A stretch of DNA of 64,000 nucleotides from Nephrocerus scutellatus (lineage: Eukaryota > Arthropoda > Insecta > Diptera > Pipunculidae). Each line of letters begins with the position of its first letter. The stretch's first letter is position 1. Positions 1 through 10,639 of the stretch are shown here, one piece after another. Under the pieces are notes generated by a model. It was not told the origin of the DNA, ran no database searches, and was given only the letters and a program-made list of their open reading frames with translations. The translations under genes were made by a program, and so were the position numbers. The DNA is taken from the NCBI GenBank assembly GCA_947095585.1, contig OX352763.1, positions 23,733,462 through 23,797,461 of the forward strand, written 5' to 3'.

Positions 1-1360
1 TCCCTTCTCGCTTGTGCGGGCTGTTTTCCCGGCTTCAGGAGGCGGAGGTAGAGTATTATCCCAGCTCCAGTGAAACTCCTCCGCAGAGGATTGTCCGTGC
101 CGCCCGGCTGTCCCTTTGGTTTTTATGTTTTGAGGGCATCATTTGATTTCTCTACGGAGATAAGTTTCGGTGGACCGGTTTTCGCAGAGAGTTTCCCTTT
201 CGAAAGATGCAGCTCATGATGCCTACTGGTGGCGGGCTTAAAGTCAGGCTTGCAGGACTGCTGTCCCGGCTTCACCCGAGTTAAAGTTGCCCCTCATCGC
301 CCGTCATTGGTCATTGGGGCTTGAAGCCAAGAACTCTGGCAGACTTCGTTGTGCAGAATTTTCTCCACTTAATCCGTTGCCTTTGACGCGAGCATGCCCT
401 GCGCTAATTTACATATTTTTTTTAAGTTCTCCATATATAATCCCACGAGTAATGAGGAAACATAAAGCCTCCAGCCCAGAGCCTCTTGCACTCGTGGGCC
501 TATTTACACGTGGAGGTCGTCTGGTATCCACGGCTTTGAGATAGCACGGTTAACCCCGGATACCAACCAGTCCACTGGGCACGGATCACTTGACACCACT
601 GGATAAGGGGTTCGGTAGTTCTTAGTTCTTTACTCCTCAACTCTGTTTGCAAGGAATGCCCCAGCATACAGGATGACTCTTTGCAACTTAAGCCCCTATG
701 CCAACGCCAACCCAACGCCAACGCCAAGGCCCCTACCATAGTGGGGGAATATAGGAATATACCCCCTTTTTCCTCATAACATATCCACCTTATATCAAGG
801 TCTATACATTCGCTCATGTTTATAAAGTCAGCTTGTGTTCATTGAAATTTTTTATTCAATTTGTGCCATAGCAAAGTTTATCCCGAAATCGAATAAACCA
901 TAGTCACATGCTGCCCACGATTCACGACGGTCTATTTCTTGGAATCTGGCAGAATGAAATCACGCTTTACTGTATATACAAATGAGTATCGCATCATAGA
1001 TAGACATCGAACTTCAGTCATTCAGATCTATTATCTGTGTATGCACAGAGTGTTTCTATGTGTGTATGAACATGGATATGTAAATAGGGTAAAGGTGTTA
1101 TGTTATAGTGCCAAGCCGAAAGCTTTAATCAGATTACTTATGACAGAGTGTTCGTATCAAATAAAAGTGGAACTTGAAATTTTACCTGGAAACCAATTTC
1201 AGTTTCGCAGCAGGAGAAGGAGACTGTGAATGCGGAACTTGGTCGTTATTTTCTAATTCGTAGTTTTTTTTGTGAATAGATTTCTTAAAAACGTTTACTG
1301 ATATATATACTCGCACCTATATTCGTAGATACGAATTAACGCATGAGAAATGGGAAAGGA
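1..1360. other. Unassigned sequence, no gene recognised
   Basis: I see no protein family, transposon terminus or RNA gene here. Open frames are under about 105 codons and read as chance frames. A short imperfect CCAACG-type repeat lies at 701-729. The first 800 bases are less AT-rich than most of the window, but I could not match them to anything. Confidence 0.4.
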
Positions 1361-1369
1361 AACATTTCT

Positions 1370-1570
1370 GTGTGGCTGTGTGTGCGACGTTAGTGTGTTG
1401 GACTACTAAGCGGAAGGTTCGAAGGTTCCTGAAAAATTCCGAAAAGCGTTTTCACAGTCAAGCCTCTCGCGATTGTCTGAAAAACTTTCGATAGTAATAA
1501 CTATGATGAAAAGCTTCTTAATTCGCTTTTCTTATATGGCTTTAATTGTAGGTCTTTTCCACTTGTGTCT
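1370..1570 (+). repeat. Dispersed SINE-like repeat, family B
   Basis: The head resembles a tRNA promoter: a TTAGTGTGTTGGACTACTAAGC block is followed by GGTTCGAAGGTTCC, close to a Pol III B box. The body contains CTCTCGCGA, an AAAGCTTCTTAATTCG block and TTTAATTGTAGGTC. The same body recurs at 11650-11930 (minus), 17640-17800 (minus) and 33812-33940 (plus), which supports a dispersed family. The right edge abuts a LINE fragment. Calling it a SINE is inference from the tRNA-like head; a LINE- or DNA-transposon-derived repeat is possible. Confidence 0.5.
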
Positions 1571-2325
1571 ATGGAGCTGCACCAAATGACAACAAATATG
1601 GAAAGGGAGGCAAATGTTGCGGGTTTGAAGATTAATAGCAAAATCATTAACCTCGGCACTAACTCAGTAACTCAAGTTAACATTGATGGACAATCGGTAG
1701 AGAGAGTAGAGAGTTTCCAATATCGTGGGAGTATTGTCTCGACCGAAGGTGGAACCGAACAGGAAATTGTCAGCCAAATCGGCAAAGCCAAATCCGTGTT
1801 TGGAATGATGTCCATGATATGGCGAAGCAATGCGATCAGCTTAAACACCAAGCTGCGACTGTTTCATTCAAATGTTGAATCTGTGCTGTTTTATTGGTAC
1901 AGCACTTGGAATTGGAAGGTTACCGCTACAATCACAAAATGATTACAAACGTTCGTAAATAGTTGCCTACGGAACATCTTAAGGGTTTTCTGATCTAAAC
2001 GTATCTCTAACGAACATCTTTACCAGAGAACGGGTCAGGAACCAATAGGCACAACTATCCAACGACGGAAGTGGCAGTGGATTGGTCATACACTCCGAAA
2101 AGGCAACAGTTCCATAGCAAACTACGCAATGCAATGGAATCCGTTATCTTAGGATGGTAGAAAAGCGGGTCGTCCGAGAACTACATGTTGCAGAACAGTT
2201 GAGGAGGAGTCACGGCAATTGGGGAAGAGTTGGAGAAAGCAGAGCTCATTGCCAGAGAGCGATGACGCGTAGGCGTAGTAGAGGCGCTAGGAACCACAAG
2301 GGGATATAGGACATAAAGAAAAGAG
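1571..2325 (+). pseudogene. RTE-like LINE reverse transcriptase, C-terminal relic (copy 1)
   Basis: This is the distal half of a non-LTR retrotransposon polyprotein: the end of the RT palm, the thumb and the C-terminal region. Visible motifs are GLKINSK, VERVESFQYRGS, GKAKSVFGMM and LNTKLRLFHSNVESVL. After an in-frame stop at about 1940 the homology continues as NRCLRNIL-like, RRKWQWIGHT and GRPRNTW-like segments with further stops. The tail ends in GGACATAAAG followed by a purine-rich stretch. It closely matches the cleaner minus-strand copy at 18534-19239, so both belong to one family. It is 5' truncated, has no catalytic YADD box and no endonuclease, and is dead. The clade name RTE-like is from motif memory; a related APE-type clade is possible. 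Confidence 0.8.
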
Positions 2326-2339
2326 AGAAGCAATTTACA

Positions 2340-3352
2340 AATAGGACTGTAATTTTTAACAACTACTTTAGATCCATTCTTATGAATGGGTCAAATAGAA
2401 CTTGTTTTCCAACCAGAAAGAAACAGACCCGTCCTCAGTGACTAATTAAACATATGGGATAGAGCATATTGGCAGCAGTATTTCAAGAAAGAGTTTCAAA
2501 TGAATTGACTATCAACTTTAAATCTTGGCTGAAAATGTTTTATACAATTAGCCATTTTTGAGAGATGTCGATTATATTTATATTACAAAATGGTTCGATA
2601 AATGTATATCTCACATTACCGTCATAAACGAAGTTCTTTTTAAAGAATAAAGCGAACAAATGACAAATAGTTTCCATTGAATCCGAAGAAGAGCCTGTAT
2701 AAGTCATGACCGATTTTGTTCACGGGATTATCTGCTGCCACGTTGCCTTTTATGCTGATGTGTTCAGATACAGTTCAGTGTAGGCATATTTTGTGTGCCA
2801 AGTCCTTATGCCGCTTGGGTGTCCTTTTTGACGGCTCTTCTCTTCCTCATGAACTTCCTTTCCAAATTGAAGTGAGCACAGCTTTCGATATTATCTACCT
2901 CGGCTTAAATTTGTATCTTCGAGTACTGTTCCATTGATTCGCAGTACTTGCTCACGCTCACGCCAGTTCCATCTGCTTACTTTGGTCAATTCGCATACCA
3001 TTTTATGAATCCCAAATGTATTTGGTATTAAGTTTCGAAATTCCCTATTCGTGCTCAATCTAACTTCAAAGTATTTCTTGAAGTCAAGCATTCGCACCAT
3101 GTAATTGTATCGCTTGCTGGTATGTGTAGGGAAATCTGCCCGTCAAGTCAGTCCTCAGTCTCTTCCTGCTTGGACATCCGTGATGTCGCCTGCCATGCTC
3201 AAACATAGTTTAGTCTCCATAAACTTGCTTGCGACAATTGTAGTCCAAGGTTCGCCTCAATCCTCAGTAGTACTGTTATTTTATAATTTTCTTCTTAGCT
3301 TGGTTCTGTCTGCCCATTCTATTGCTTCGTGGATGGTTATTGGTATAATTCT
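2340..3352. other. Unassigned sequence between repeats
   Basis: No element termini or conserved protein motifs found. A minus-strand frame at 2891-3100 encodes 69 residues (LSTNREFRNLIPNTFG and similar). It reads like protein but I do not recognise it; it may be a LINE or gag scrap. Confidence 0.3.
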
Positions 3353-3695
3353 CATGGTATACAGTGCATTATTCTGTGACGCACTCTTCACGATATCCAT
3401 GTAACGCTATGACCGCTCTTTTGAATTTTTGGTGTGTGTTCCAAAGAAGCATACTGTGGGACGCATTATCGATGTTTACGAAGGCACATATCTCGTTTTA
3501 CTTGTTAGCTAGGGTTTCCTTATCATGGTTTACAGTGCATTATTCTGGGGCTTACTCTTCAAAAGTTCCACGCGACGCTCTTTTGACTTTTTGTTGTGTG
3601 TTTTCCAAAGCAGTCTACTGTGAGATACAAGATGTTTAAGAAGGCGCATAGCTCGATTTCCTTGTTAGCTAGCGTTTTCTCGGAGCCATTAGTCA
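3353..3695. repeat. Two-copy tandem duplication, 171-bp unit
   Basis: The block beginning CATGGTATACAGTGCATTATTCTG at 3353 recurs as CATGGTTTACAGTGCATTATTCTG at 3524. Both copies run through GACGCTCTTTTGA-like, TTGTGTGTTCCAAAG and CTCGTTTTACTTGTTAGCTAG blocks. Divergence between copies is obvious, so the duplication is old. No coding potential beyond chance. Confidence 0.75.
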
Positions 3696-5800
3696 GTTTC
3701 CACAGTGCAGTGGACTCTCTGCTCAGTGCATCTTTGGCTGACTACTTATCACTGTTCTCCCTATGAAGCGTATTTTACGAAGAAGAGGGGCTCTCTGCAC
3801 CTCGCTTCCTGTGGTGAACCATCCGCTCGAGTCCTTCAGTGACGTGTATCCTTTCCAAAAATACTCTTTAACATTTAAACCCTAAACTAGAGACCGAGAG
3901 AATACACATAAGGCAAAAAAATGAAAATAAGAATCAAAAAAAGTTTTTTTTTTAAATCCTTCATGCAACGTTTAGCAAAATAAATGTGTTTTGGTATTCA
4001 AAACAGTTATTCTGTACATTGAACTTAATTTTTTGTTTTAAAGAACCAAAAGTCTACAACTGAAGATGCTCATCAACGCTATAAAGTAAATCTTTCAAAT
4101 GCCAAGAAGTAGTAATTTTACCCTAAAATTTGCATCTTTCTTTCTTTCACGAATAGCACAGAAAAAAAATCACATACTCACTTATAGCAGCATTTTCGGA
4201 TATTTCGGTATCTTTTTCATGTTGCTGAGCGATATTGAGTTTTGTTGTTTGCCGCATCTTTACGCCGCAGAGTCGAGGATATGCCCAACCAACTAACTCC
4301 CCATAAAGTTGGTTAAAATGATTATTTATCAAAAGAGAGTTATGTGCGAACCAAAAGAACGAGTTTGCTTTTAACTGGAATTGGCATCGTAATGAACGAC
4401 TGAACGAACGAACCAACGTTTTTATGTATTTTGTCCATCTCCAGGCTTAAGATCTCCTCTTAACGACTGGCACGTTCGCAACATGGGACTGTATCGACTT
4501 TTTTCCGTTTTTTTTTTTTTTTGGTTTGCTGTGATGTGGTTTCCGTACTGGTGGTTAGCCTTAGCAGAGAGCCAAACGCATTGCACATACACAATACACA
4601 AGTTGTACGACCATAATCTATCAAAACAGCTCTGAGATGCTTCCTTCCAAATAACGCTGTACGTAGAGATATTTGCCAGTTGTTCGAGTATCTTACAGTC
4701 AGCAGTTTTGTTGATCATAGTGCCAAAGATTACTTCATAAAATGGACAAATTTTTAAATTCTACTTAGCACGTTCAATATTTGGATTATTTCCTCTTTCT
4801 GTGAATTGCTATTGACACAGAATATACGTTTAGTGCTTAGTGCTTTTCTTGTAAGTCTGTGATCTGCCAAACAACTTTCCAAATTTTTTGAGTCAGCCAG
4901 TGAGACACATTTAATATACATATCCCTTATTACCTTATACCTAAATTAATTTTAAATTCCCTGTCTTCCTTCTCTGTTTTTTCTTACCTTTCTGCTGTTT
5001 TTCCTTTCCAAAACCAGACGCCCTCTCTTAAACATCCTCCCGGCCGCCGAAAATTGCACAAATTCGAAGACGGCTTTGATGCGATGAAACCAATGCGCCA
5101 ATGATTTTTTGCGGTTTTGTCTTGGCACAGTGTTGTTGCGTGTTGGTGGCTGGCGGCATCTTAGTTAAAAAAAAAACAACCGAATGGAGAAAGGAGCAGT
5201 GAAATATTTCGTTCATTACAAGAGAACGTGTAAGGTTAACATACGATAAGTTGATGAGTTAGTGAGCTATAAACGATAAAAATCGTTCGTGTGATTTTCA
5301 TGCTCATTGCACAAGAGTACGACAAGGGTATGTAAAAACCTCAACAACAAAAAAGAAGGTGACAACATTTCACCTTTGCCACTAAAGGAGTCAGGTTACG
5401 ATAAAAGCTTTCCTAAATCTTATCATCGTATCTGTTAACGTATTTATGCTCATTAATTCGGTTACTAACTCTACTCGAATGTCTTTGAATGCAAAAATCT
5501 TCAATGAATTTTAAAATTTGAATTTATGCTCTAACATTTAGGGTCTTTGTCCACTTGACGAGTAAGTCATTTAATTTCGATGAAAATTCTCCTTTTTCAA
5601 ATGCCCGCATATCCCATAGAATAAAACAGACTTTCGTTGGCTCTACTGGACTTTAGGATGATGTTTTATCATTGGCTTGAAGAAAAGAAGCACACAACTC
5701 GTTAGAGCTTAGGAAGGGATATTCTTTTGTTTCTAGTATAGAACTTAACTAAAAAAAATCGAGAAGGGGGACTCATAGGAGAGAGGCCACATTTTTTTTA
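3696..5800. other. Unassigned AT-rich sequence
   Basis: No gene or transposon recognised. It contains poly-A and poly-T runs (for example 4508-4522 and 5168-5176). Frames up to 98 codons lack family motifs. Confidence 0.4.
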
Positions 5801-5804
5801 ACCA

Positions 5805-6800
5805 TTTTACGCGATTTATCATCATCATATTTGGCTCTACAACCTGGCCTCCCGCAAAAAGTCTCTCCACCGGTCCCGATTTCGAGCCGATGTCATCCAG
5901 TTTGGCATCCCAAAACTCTGGGCGTTCTGGTCTACGCCATCCTTTCAACGTAGGCTTGGCCGGCCTTGCTTTCGTGTTCCATAAATCCTACCGCAAATGA
6001 CTTTCCGAGCAGGATCCACTTCGCTCATGCGAGCTAGGTGTCCTGCCCACCAGAGCCTACCGAGCTTAATTTTCTTCACGATGTCGACATCGCTATAACG
6101 GTCGTAGATCTGGTCATTATAAAGTCTCCGGAATCGTCCTTCCTCACAATTCTCCGTAAGACTTTTCTCTCGAACGCGGCTAAGAGGTCAGAATGCTTTT
6201 TGCTAAGCACCCAAGTCTCGGATCCATATGTAAGTACTGGTATGACCATTGTCTTATATATCAGCTGCTTGGATGTTATGGTTAAGTTCCTGGATTTGAA
6301 GAGTCTTGACAGACTATAGTAGGCTTTGTTGGCTTTAAGTAACCGTGCGCGTATTTCTGGTTCCATGCTGTTATCGGCTGCTATAGTTGACCCGAGATAG
6401 TTAAAGGATTGCACTACTTCAAATTCGCGCTCCACTATTTGAATTGAGGGACCAATGTTGGATCTTCTACTCGCAGACTTGGCCACCATGTACTTTGTTT
6501 TGTTCTCATTTATGTGCAGCCCCAGATTTCGTGCCGCCTGCTCTATCTGGACGAAAACTTCCTGTACAGCTCTTCGGTTTCTACCAACGATGTCAATCTC
6601 GTCTGCGTAAGCCAGTATCTGAATGGACTTATAGAGGATTGGTCCTCTCGCCGTTACGTCAGAGTCTTGAAGAGGACGCAGGCCAGTCCATTCCCTTGTC
6701 GGAGCCCGTTAAAGATGTTGAATGGGCTTGATAGTGATCCGGATATTTTTACTTGGCTTATAACATTGGTAATGGTCAACCTACATAGTCGTGTCAGTTT
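5805..6800 (-). pseudogene. RTE-like LINE 3' half (second family)
   Basis: Read on the minus strand, the segment runs from the RT catalytic palm to the 3' end. At about 6640-6610 LAYADEIDIVGR is visible, where YADE replaces the usual YADD. Then come NKTKYMVAKS, VVQSFNYLGSTI, VLTYGSETWVLSKK and FERKVLRRI. A frameshift near 6120 is followed by IKLGRLWWAGHLARM, a GRPS box and PNWMTSARNRDRWR. The 3' end carries a short ATG/ATA trinucleotide run at 5817-5830, typical of LINE tails. The longest uninterrupted frame is 6076-6489. It is 5' truncated, and the YADE change plus the frameshift make it inactive. The same 3' end is expanded as a tandem array at 16561-17400. Confidence 0.85.
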
Positions 6801-7204
6801 ATTTGGGATTCAAACTAAAGCTTTTAACAGAGAATTGAAAACATTATTTTTTATACATTTTTATTACAAACTGGCTGGCCCGACAGACGTTATCCTGTCG
6901 CACTTTCAATAAATTTGTTTGTGATCGTTTTGTGAATTGGTGAAAAGCTATTTTAAATGTTAAATCAATGTAAACACGAGATGAAAACCTCAACCAATTG
7001 ATTTATTTTCTTCAATTAAATTTGAAATTAATTACAAAGGATCTCAAGGTGTGTTTTTTTACATTTCGATTTCGATTGCAATATCATAGCAAACCAATCG
7101 AAACAAAGCATTTGTTTGTTTTGATTATTTGCTTGAAAATCACTATATCGTTCATTGCAATGCTTTAGAATACACAACAATTTTATAAGCGAAACTACCT
7201 TAGC
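6800..7204. other. Unassigned AT-rich sequence
   Basis: No gene, repeat terminus or conserved motif recognised in this stretch between the LINE relic and the Helitron-linked repeat. Confidence 0.35.
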
Positions 7205-7293
7205 GGCGGTGAGGATGAGTATGGTATCAAAAATAATTTTGTGTTGCGGTTTTGTGTCACATTATTGGGTTGCGTTTTTAAATTTTTAAACTA

Positions 7294-8304
7294 TCAGGGT
7301 AGTCCCAGAAGTACCCGACATAACAAAGAAAACACAAAAAATGTTGGTAAAAAATATCTTTATTTCTCTACATAGATTCCTTTTAGTTCGATACATGGAT
7401 GTCCAATAACTTCGATACCCTATTTACAGTGAATTATTCGAAGGGGGTAAATCTGGCGAATAGGGTGAATGAAGAAGCAATACGAACTTTTACTCTTTGA
7501 TTTTGATGGATGTGTAAACTGGTGCATTTTTTATTGATTTCATCTTTCGGACGCTGCAATAAGTTCGCAAAATACACGCCATTGATTGATTTTCCTTTCT
7601 GAAGATAGTCAATGAAAATTATCCCACGCGCATCCCAAAAAATTACGCCATGACCTTGCCTGCAGATTGAACTGTCGCCTTCTTTGGAGCCGATTCTCCC
7701 CTTTCAGTCCATTGTTTTGACGGTTTCACCGTCTCGGGTGTGAAGTGATGAGCCCATATTTCATCCACCGTAATAATTCGACTTAATCGTTGCTGTGAAA
7801 GTTCGCCAAACACTCGATTGAAATATCCTCATGACGCTGTTTCAAATTCTATTGTGAGTTATCGCGGCACCCATCATCTCTTGTACAAATTATCAGTCAA
7901 AATGTGATATACAGCACTTTTGGGAATGCCTCCCATATCTGCCATTAGCATCATCCAATACCATTTTGTGGAGTTTTTTCACCATTTCTGGTGGTACTCG
8001 ACCACTGCGATGTTCGTCCTGGCAGCTCGTACGGCCTCGCTTAAACTCTGGCACCCAATATTTTATTGTTGTAAACAAAGGAGCTAGATTCTACTCTGTG
8101 GATCACATAACGATTAACAATTTTTTCCATATTTAAAAATTCATTGAGAGCGTTCACTATTGAAAGCTGCAAATACTGAACAACGTAGCTTCGTCAAACG
8201 TCAAATTTAAGCTTTGTAAGATTGGTAGGTTCTACCACAGTTATTCTCTTTAAACAACAATCGCTATCTATACGTCCGGTCGGGTACTTCTAGGACTACC
8301 CTCG
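7294..8304 (-). mobile_element. mariner-family transposon relic with TIRs
   Basis: The terminal inverted repeats match over about 24 bases with one difference: AGGGTAGTCCCAGAAGTACC at the left, and the reverse complement of GGTACTTCTAGGACTACCCT at the right. TA dinucleotides flank both ends (7292-7293 and 8305-8306), the expected Tc1/mariner target duplication. The 1,011-bp length is shorter than a typical full mariner of about 1.3 kb. The transposase inside is on the minus strand and broken. The element splits a Helitron-linked repeat, so it inserted after that repeat was in place. Confidence 0.88.
7500..8078 (-). pseudogene. mariner transposase, broken
   Basis: The minus-strand frame 8078-7893 encodes the N-terminal helix-turn-helix part: YWVPEFKRGRTSCQDEHRSG and VKKLHKMVLDD. 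After frameshifts the catalytic core is recognisable near 7790-7690 as VDEIWAHHFTPETVKPSKQW, which contains the first catalytic Asp region, then ESAPKKA and FFGMRVG, a degraded form of the second block. In-frame stops and missing N-terminal residues show it cannot make active enzyme. The family is the DD34D mariner type, judged by motif recognition. Confidence 0.82.
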
Positions 8305-8329
8305 TAAATCATTTTTCAACTGATTTGTA

Positions 8330-9545
8330 TGAAATTCGGTACAGTCTTATGAGGGTCCTCTGGGGGTCTTTTGAGGGTCTTTTGGGATTCTTTTGGGGAT
8401 CTTTTGCGGGTGTTTTGAAGGTCTTTTTAGGGTTTTTGCGGGGTCTCTTGATGGTTTTTTATGGGTTTTAAGCGTCTTTTGAGAGTCCTTATAGGGTTTC
8501 TTGGGGTCTTTTGGAAGTCTTTTGGGGATCTTTTGGAAGTATTTTAGGGGCCTTTGTAGAATTTTTTGATGGTCTCTTGGGAGGCTTTTGAGGGTCTTTT
8601 GGGAGTCCTTTGGTGGTCTTCTGGGGCTCTTTTGGGTGTCGTTTGGGGGTATTTTTGGGGTGTTTTGGGAAGTATTTTGAGTATCTTTTGAAAGTCGTTT
8701 GGTGGTCTTTTAACGATCTTTTGGGGCGTGTCTAATAACTTATCTGGTGGCCTTTTGGGGGTCTTTTGGGAGTGTTTTGAGGATATTTCGGAGGTATTTT
8801 TATGATTCTTTTGGGGATTTTGTGGGTCTTTTGATTGTCTTTTGGGGTCTTTTTGTCAACAACATCAAATATGTTTCTTTGGGGGTGTTTTGGGGCCTTT
8901 GTAGAATCTTTTGATGGTTCTTTGGGAGCCTTTGGGGGGTCTTTTGAGGGTCTTCTGATGGTCTTTTGGGAGTCTTTTGGTGATCTTCTGGGGTTCTTTT
9001 AAGGAAGTTTTGGAAAGTATTTTTTTTATCTTTTGAGGTCGTTTGGGGTTCTTTTCAGGATCTTTCGGGAATCTGTAATGACTTGTCTGGTGGCCTTTTG
9101 GGGATATTTTGGGGGTCTTTTGAGGAGGTCTTTCGGAGGTCTTTTTATGATTCTTTTTGGAATTTTAGGGGTCTTTTGAAGGTCTTTTTGGGGTCTTTTT
9201 GCCAACAACATCAAATATGTTTCTTTGGGGGTGTTTTGGGGCCTTTGTAGAATCTTTTGATGGTTCTTTGGGAGCCTTTGGGGGGTCTTTTGAGGGTCTT
9301 CTGATGGTCTTTTGGGAGTCTTTTGGTGATCTTCTGGGGTTCTTTTAAGGAAGTTTTGGAAAGTATTTTTTTATCTTTTGAGGTCGTTTGGGGTTCTTTT
9401 CAGGATCTTTCGGGAATCTTTAATGACTTGTCTGGTGACCTTTTGGGGATATTTTGGGGGTCTTTTGAGGAGGTCTTTCGGAGGTCTTTTTATGATTCTT
9501 TTTGGAATTTTAGGGGTCTTTTGAAGGTCTTTTTGGGGTCTTTTT
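8330..9545. repeat. G/T-rich minisatellite with 345-bp higher-order repeats
   Basis: The array is made of short degenerate units around GGGTCTTTTG. A higher-order unit of 345-346 bp is marked by CAACAACATCAAATA at 8857, 9203 and 9548. The last two higher-order units are almost identical, including the same minus-strand 62-codon chance frame. Lysine/proline-rich open frames here are by-products of the repeat. It abuts a Helitron helicase end and has a close counterpart at 48240-48580. Confidence 0.9.
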
Positions 9546-9566
9546 GCCAACAACATCAAATAGGTT

Positions 9567-9842
9567 TCACTTTAACCGCGCGTAAAAGTTACACGAACTG
9601 TTATTTGTTTTGTTGTCTGACGCATAAACAAACAAAGCGACATACAATTGACCATTCAAGAAGTGTAGATGCTCAAGGCTAATGCCGCAATCACTCAATG
9701 ACTGCCCTCGTGATTTGTTTATTGTAATCGCGAATGCAAACCGCACCCGGAACTGCAAGCGTTTAAAGTTTAATGGCATGTCGGTCGGAATCAATAGGAT
9801 GCGTTGACAGATCGCAAAATAAAGACCGTGCAAATGGATCAC
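9567..9842 (-). pseudogene. Helitron helicase, C-terminal fragment
   Basis: The 91-residue minus-strand frame matches the very C-terminal part of the Pif1-like helicase of Helitron RepHel proteins: LLIPTDMPLNFKRLQF, VRFAFAITINKSRGQSL, then GQLYVALFVYASDNKT. In the family QLYVA is normally followed by a short CSRVG-type segment before LFVYA; here about 8 residues are missing, so a small deletion is likely. Helitrons replicate through a Rep/helicase protein on single-stranded DNA; only a scrap of that gene remains. The fragment runs straight into the minisatellite at 9545. Confidence 0.88.
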
Positions 9843-9889
9843 CTGTCAAACGACATTTGCGTACTTAGCGCCAACTATTGGTATCTTTT

Positions 9890-10560
9890 GGAATAAAAAT
9901 GAAATAACGGCTTTTTCTGTCCAGTTCAAGAATCAACACGCCGAATGCTTGGAAAATTCGTTGAAGGTACTTCCAAAAACGTATACACGATCGTGACAGG
10001 TGACGAGTCATTTCCGTATGAGCCGAAAAGAAAAGGGCAATCGATTGTTTGGGTCTTTTAATTCGATGAAAATCCACCAAAAGTTATGTGAGCTCGGAGC
10101 GTTGCGAAGCAAATGGGCGCGTTTCTTCACGAATACCGATCATGTGGCTACTGTGGCTCTTGAAAATCAAAAGATAGTCAATTCAGCTTGGTATACGACC
10201 ATTTTTTTGCCTGAGGTTTTCAACAAATGGAGAGAAAACAACCCAAAACGGCGAATCATTTTGCATCACGATAATGCGAGCTCACACACATCACATCAAA
10301 CAAGCGAGTATTTGAGCACTCGAACGATCGAATTGATGGGTCCTCCGACTTACAGCCCTGACTTGGCACCCAATGACTTCTTCCTGTTCCCAACAATCAG
10401 AGATACGATGCGTGACAACGATTTTTATCGCCTGAAGAAGCGGTTGAAGCGTTTAAAAACCATGTTTTGGAGCTATCATCTTCGGACTGGAATGAAAATA
10501 GAACAACAATCTTCCGCATGGCACAACACAGAATTTGATATAGAAATCAGCTTTTATTAA
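9890..10560 (+). pseudogene. mariner transposase fragment
   Basis: The segment starts mid-protein near 9920 with MLGKFVEGTSKNVYTIVTGD, which holds the first catalytic Asp block (GDES). After a frameshift near 10060 the frame 10000-10560 gives FFTNTDHVATVALENQK, WYTTIFLPEVF, RRIILHHDNASSHT (second Asp block) and TYSPDLAPNDFFLFP (third block). All three acidic blocks of a DD34D enzyme are present, but the N-terminal DNA-binding domain is absent and the C-terminus is irregular. No inverted terminal repeats were found. It is a different mariner subfamily from 7294-8304. Confidence 0.87.
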
Positions 10561-10639
10561 TTAAACAAATCGAAACATTCATCATTTCCTAATAACAAGA
10601 CTCTGAGCAGTCGTCGTCACTTCCAGCTGTCAAACGACG

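Larger units (their letters stand above)
7205..9610 (-). mobile_element. Helitron-derived composite with minisatellite
   Basis: This is a composite inferred by comparing two loci. Here (minus strand) a Helitron helicase C-terminus is followed by a GTGTAAC...ACGCGCGG module, a long minisatellite and a distal module containing GGTATCAAAAATAATTTT (plus-strand sense, near 7226). The locus at 47896-48615 has the same modules in the same order, without the helicase. A mariner relic (7294-8304) sits between the distal module and the minisatellite. I could not fix the true element ends, and no certain CTRR terminus was identified. Confidence 0.55.

Noticed and set aside
6444..6912. Two plus-strand frames of 95 and 132 codons
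   Set aside because: They are antisense to the LINE RT on the minus strand, which has clear motifs.
9026..9559. Two identical 62-codon frames and a 119-codon frame
   Set aside because: They arise from the duplicated 345-bp minisatellite unit and low-complexity sequence.
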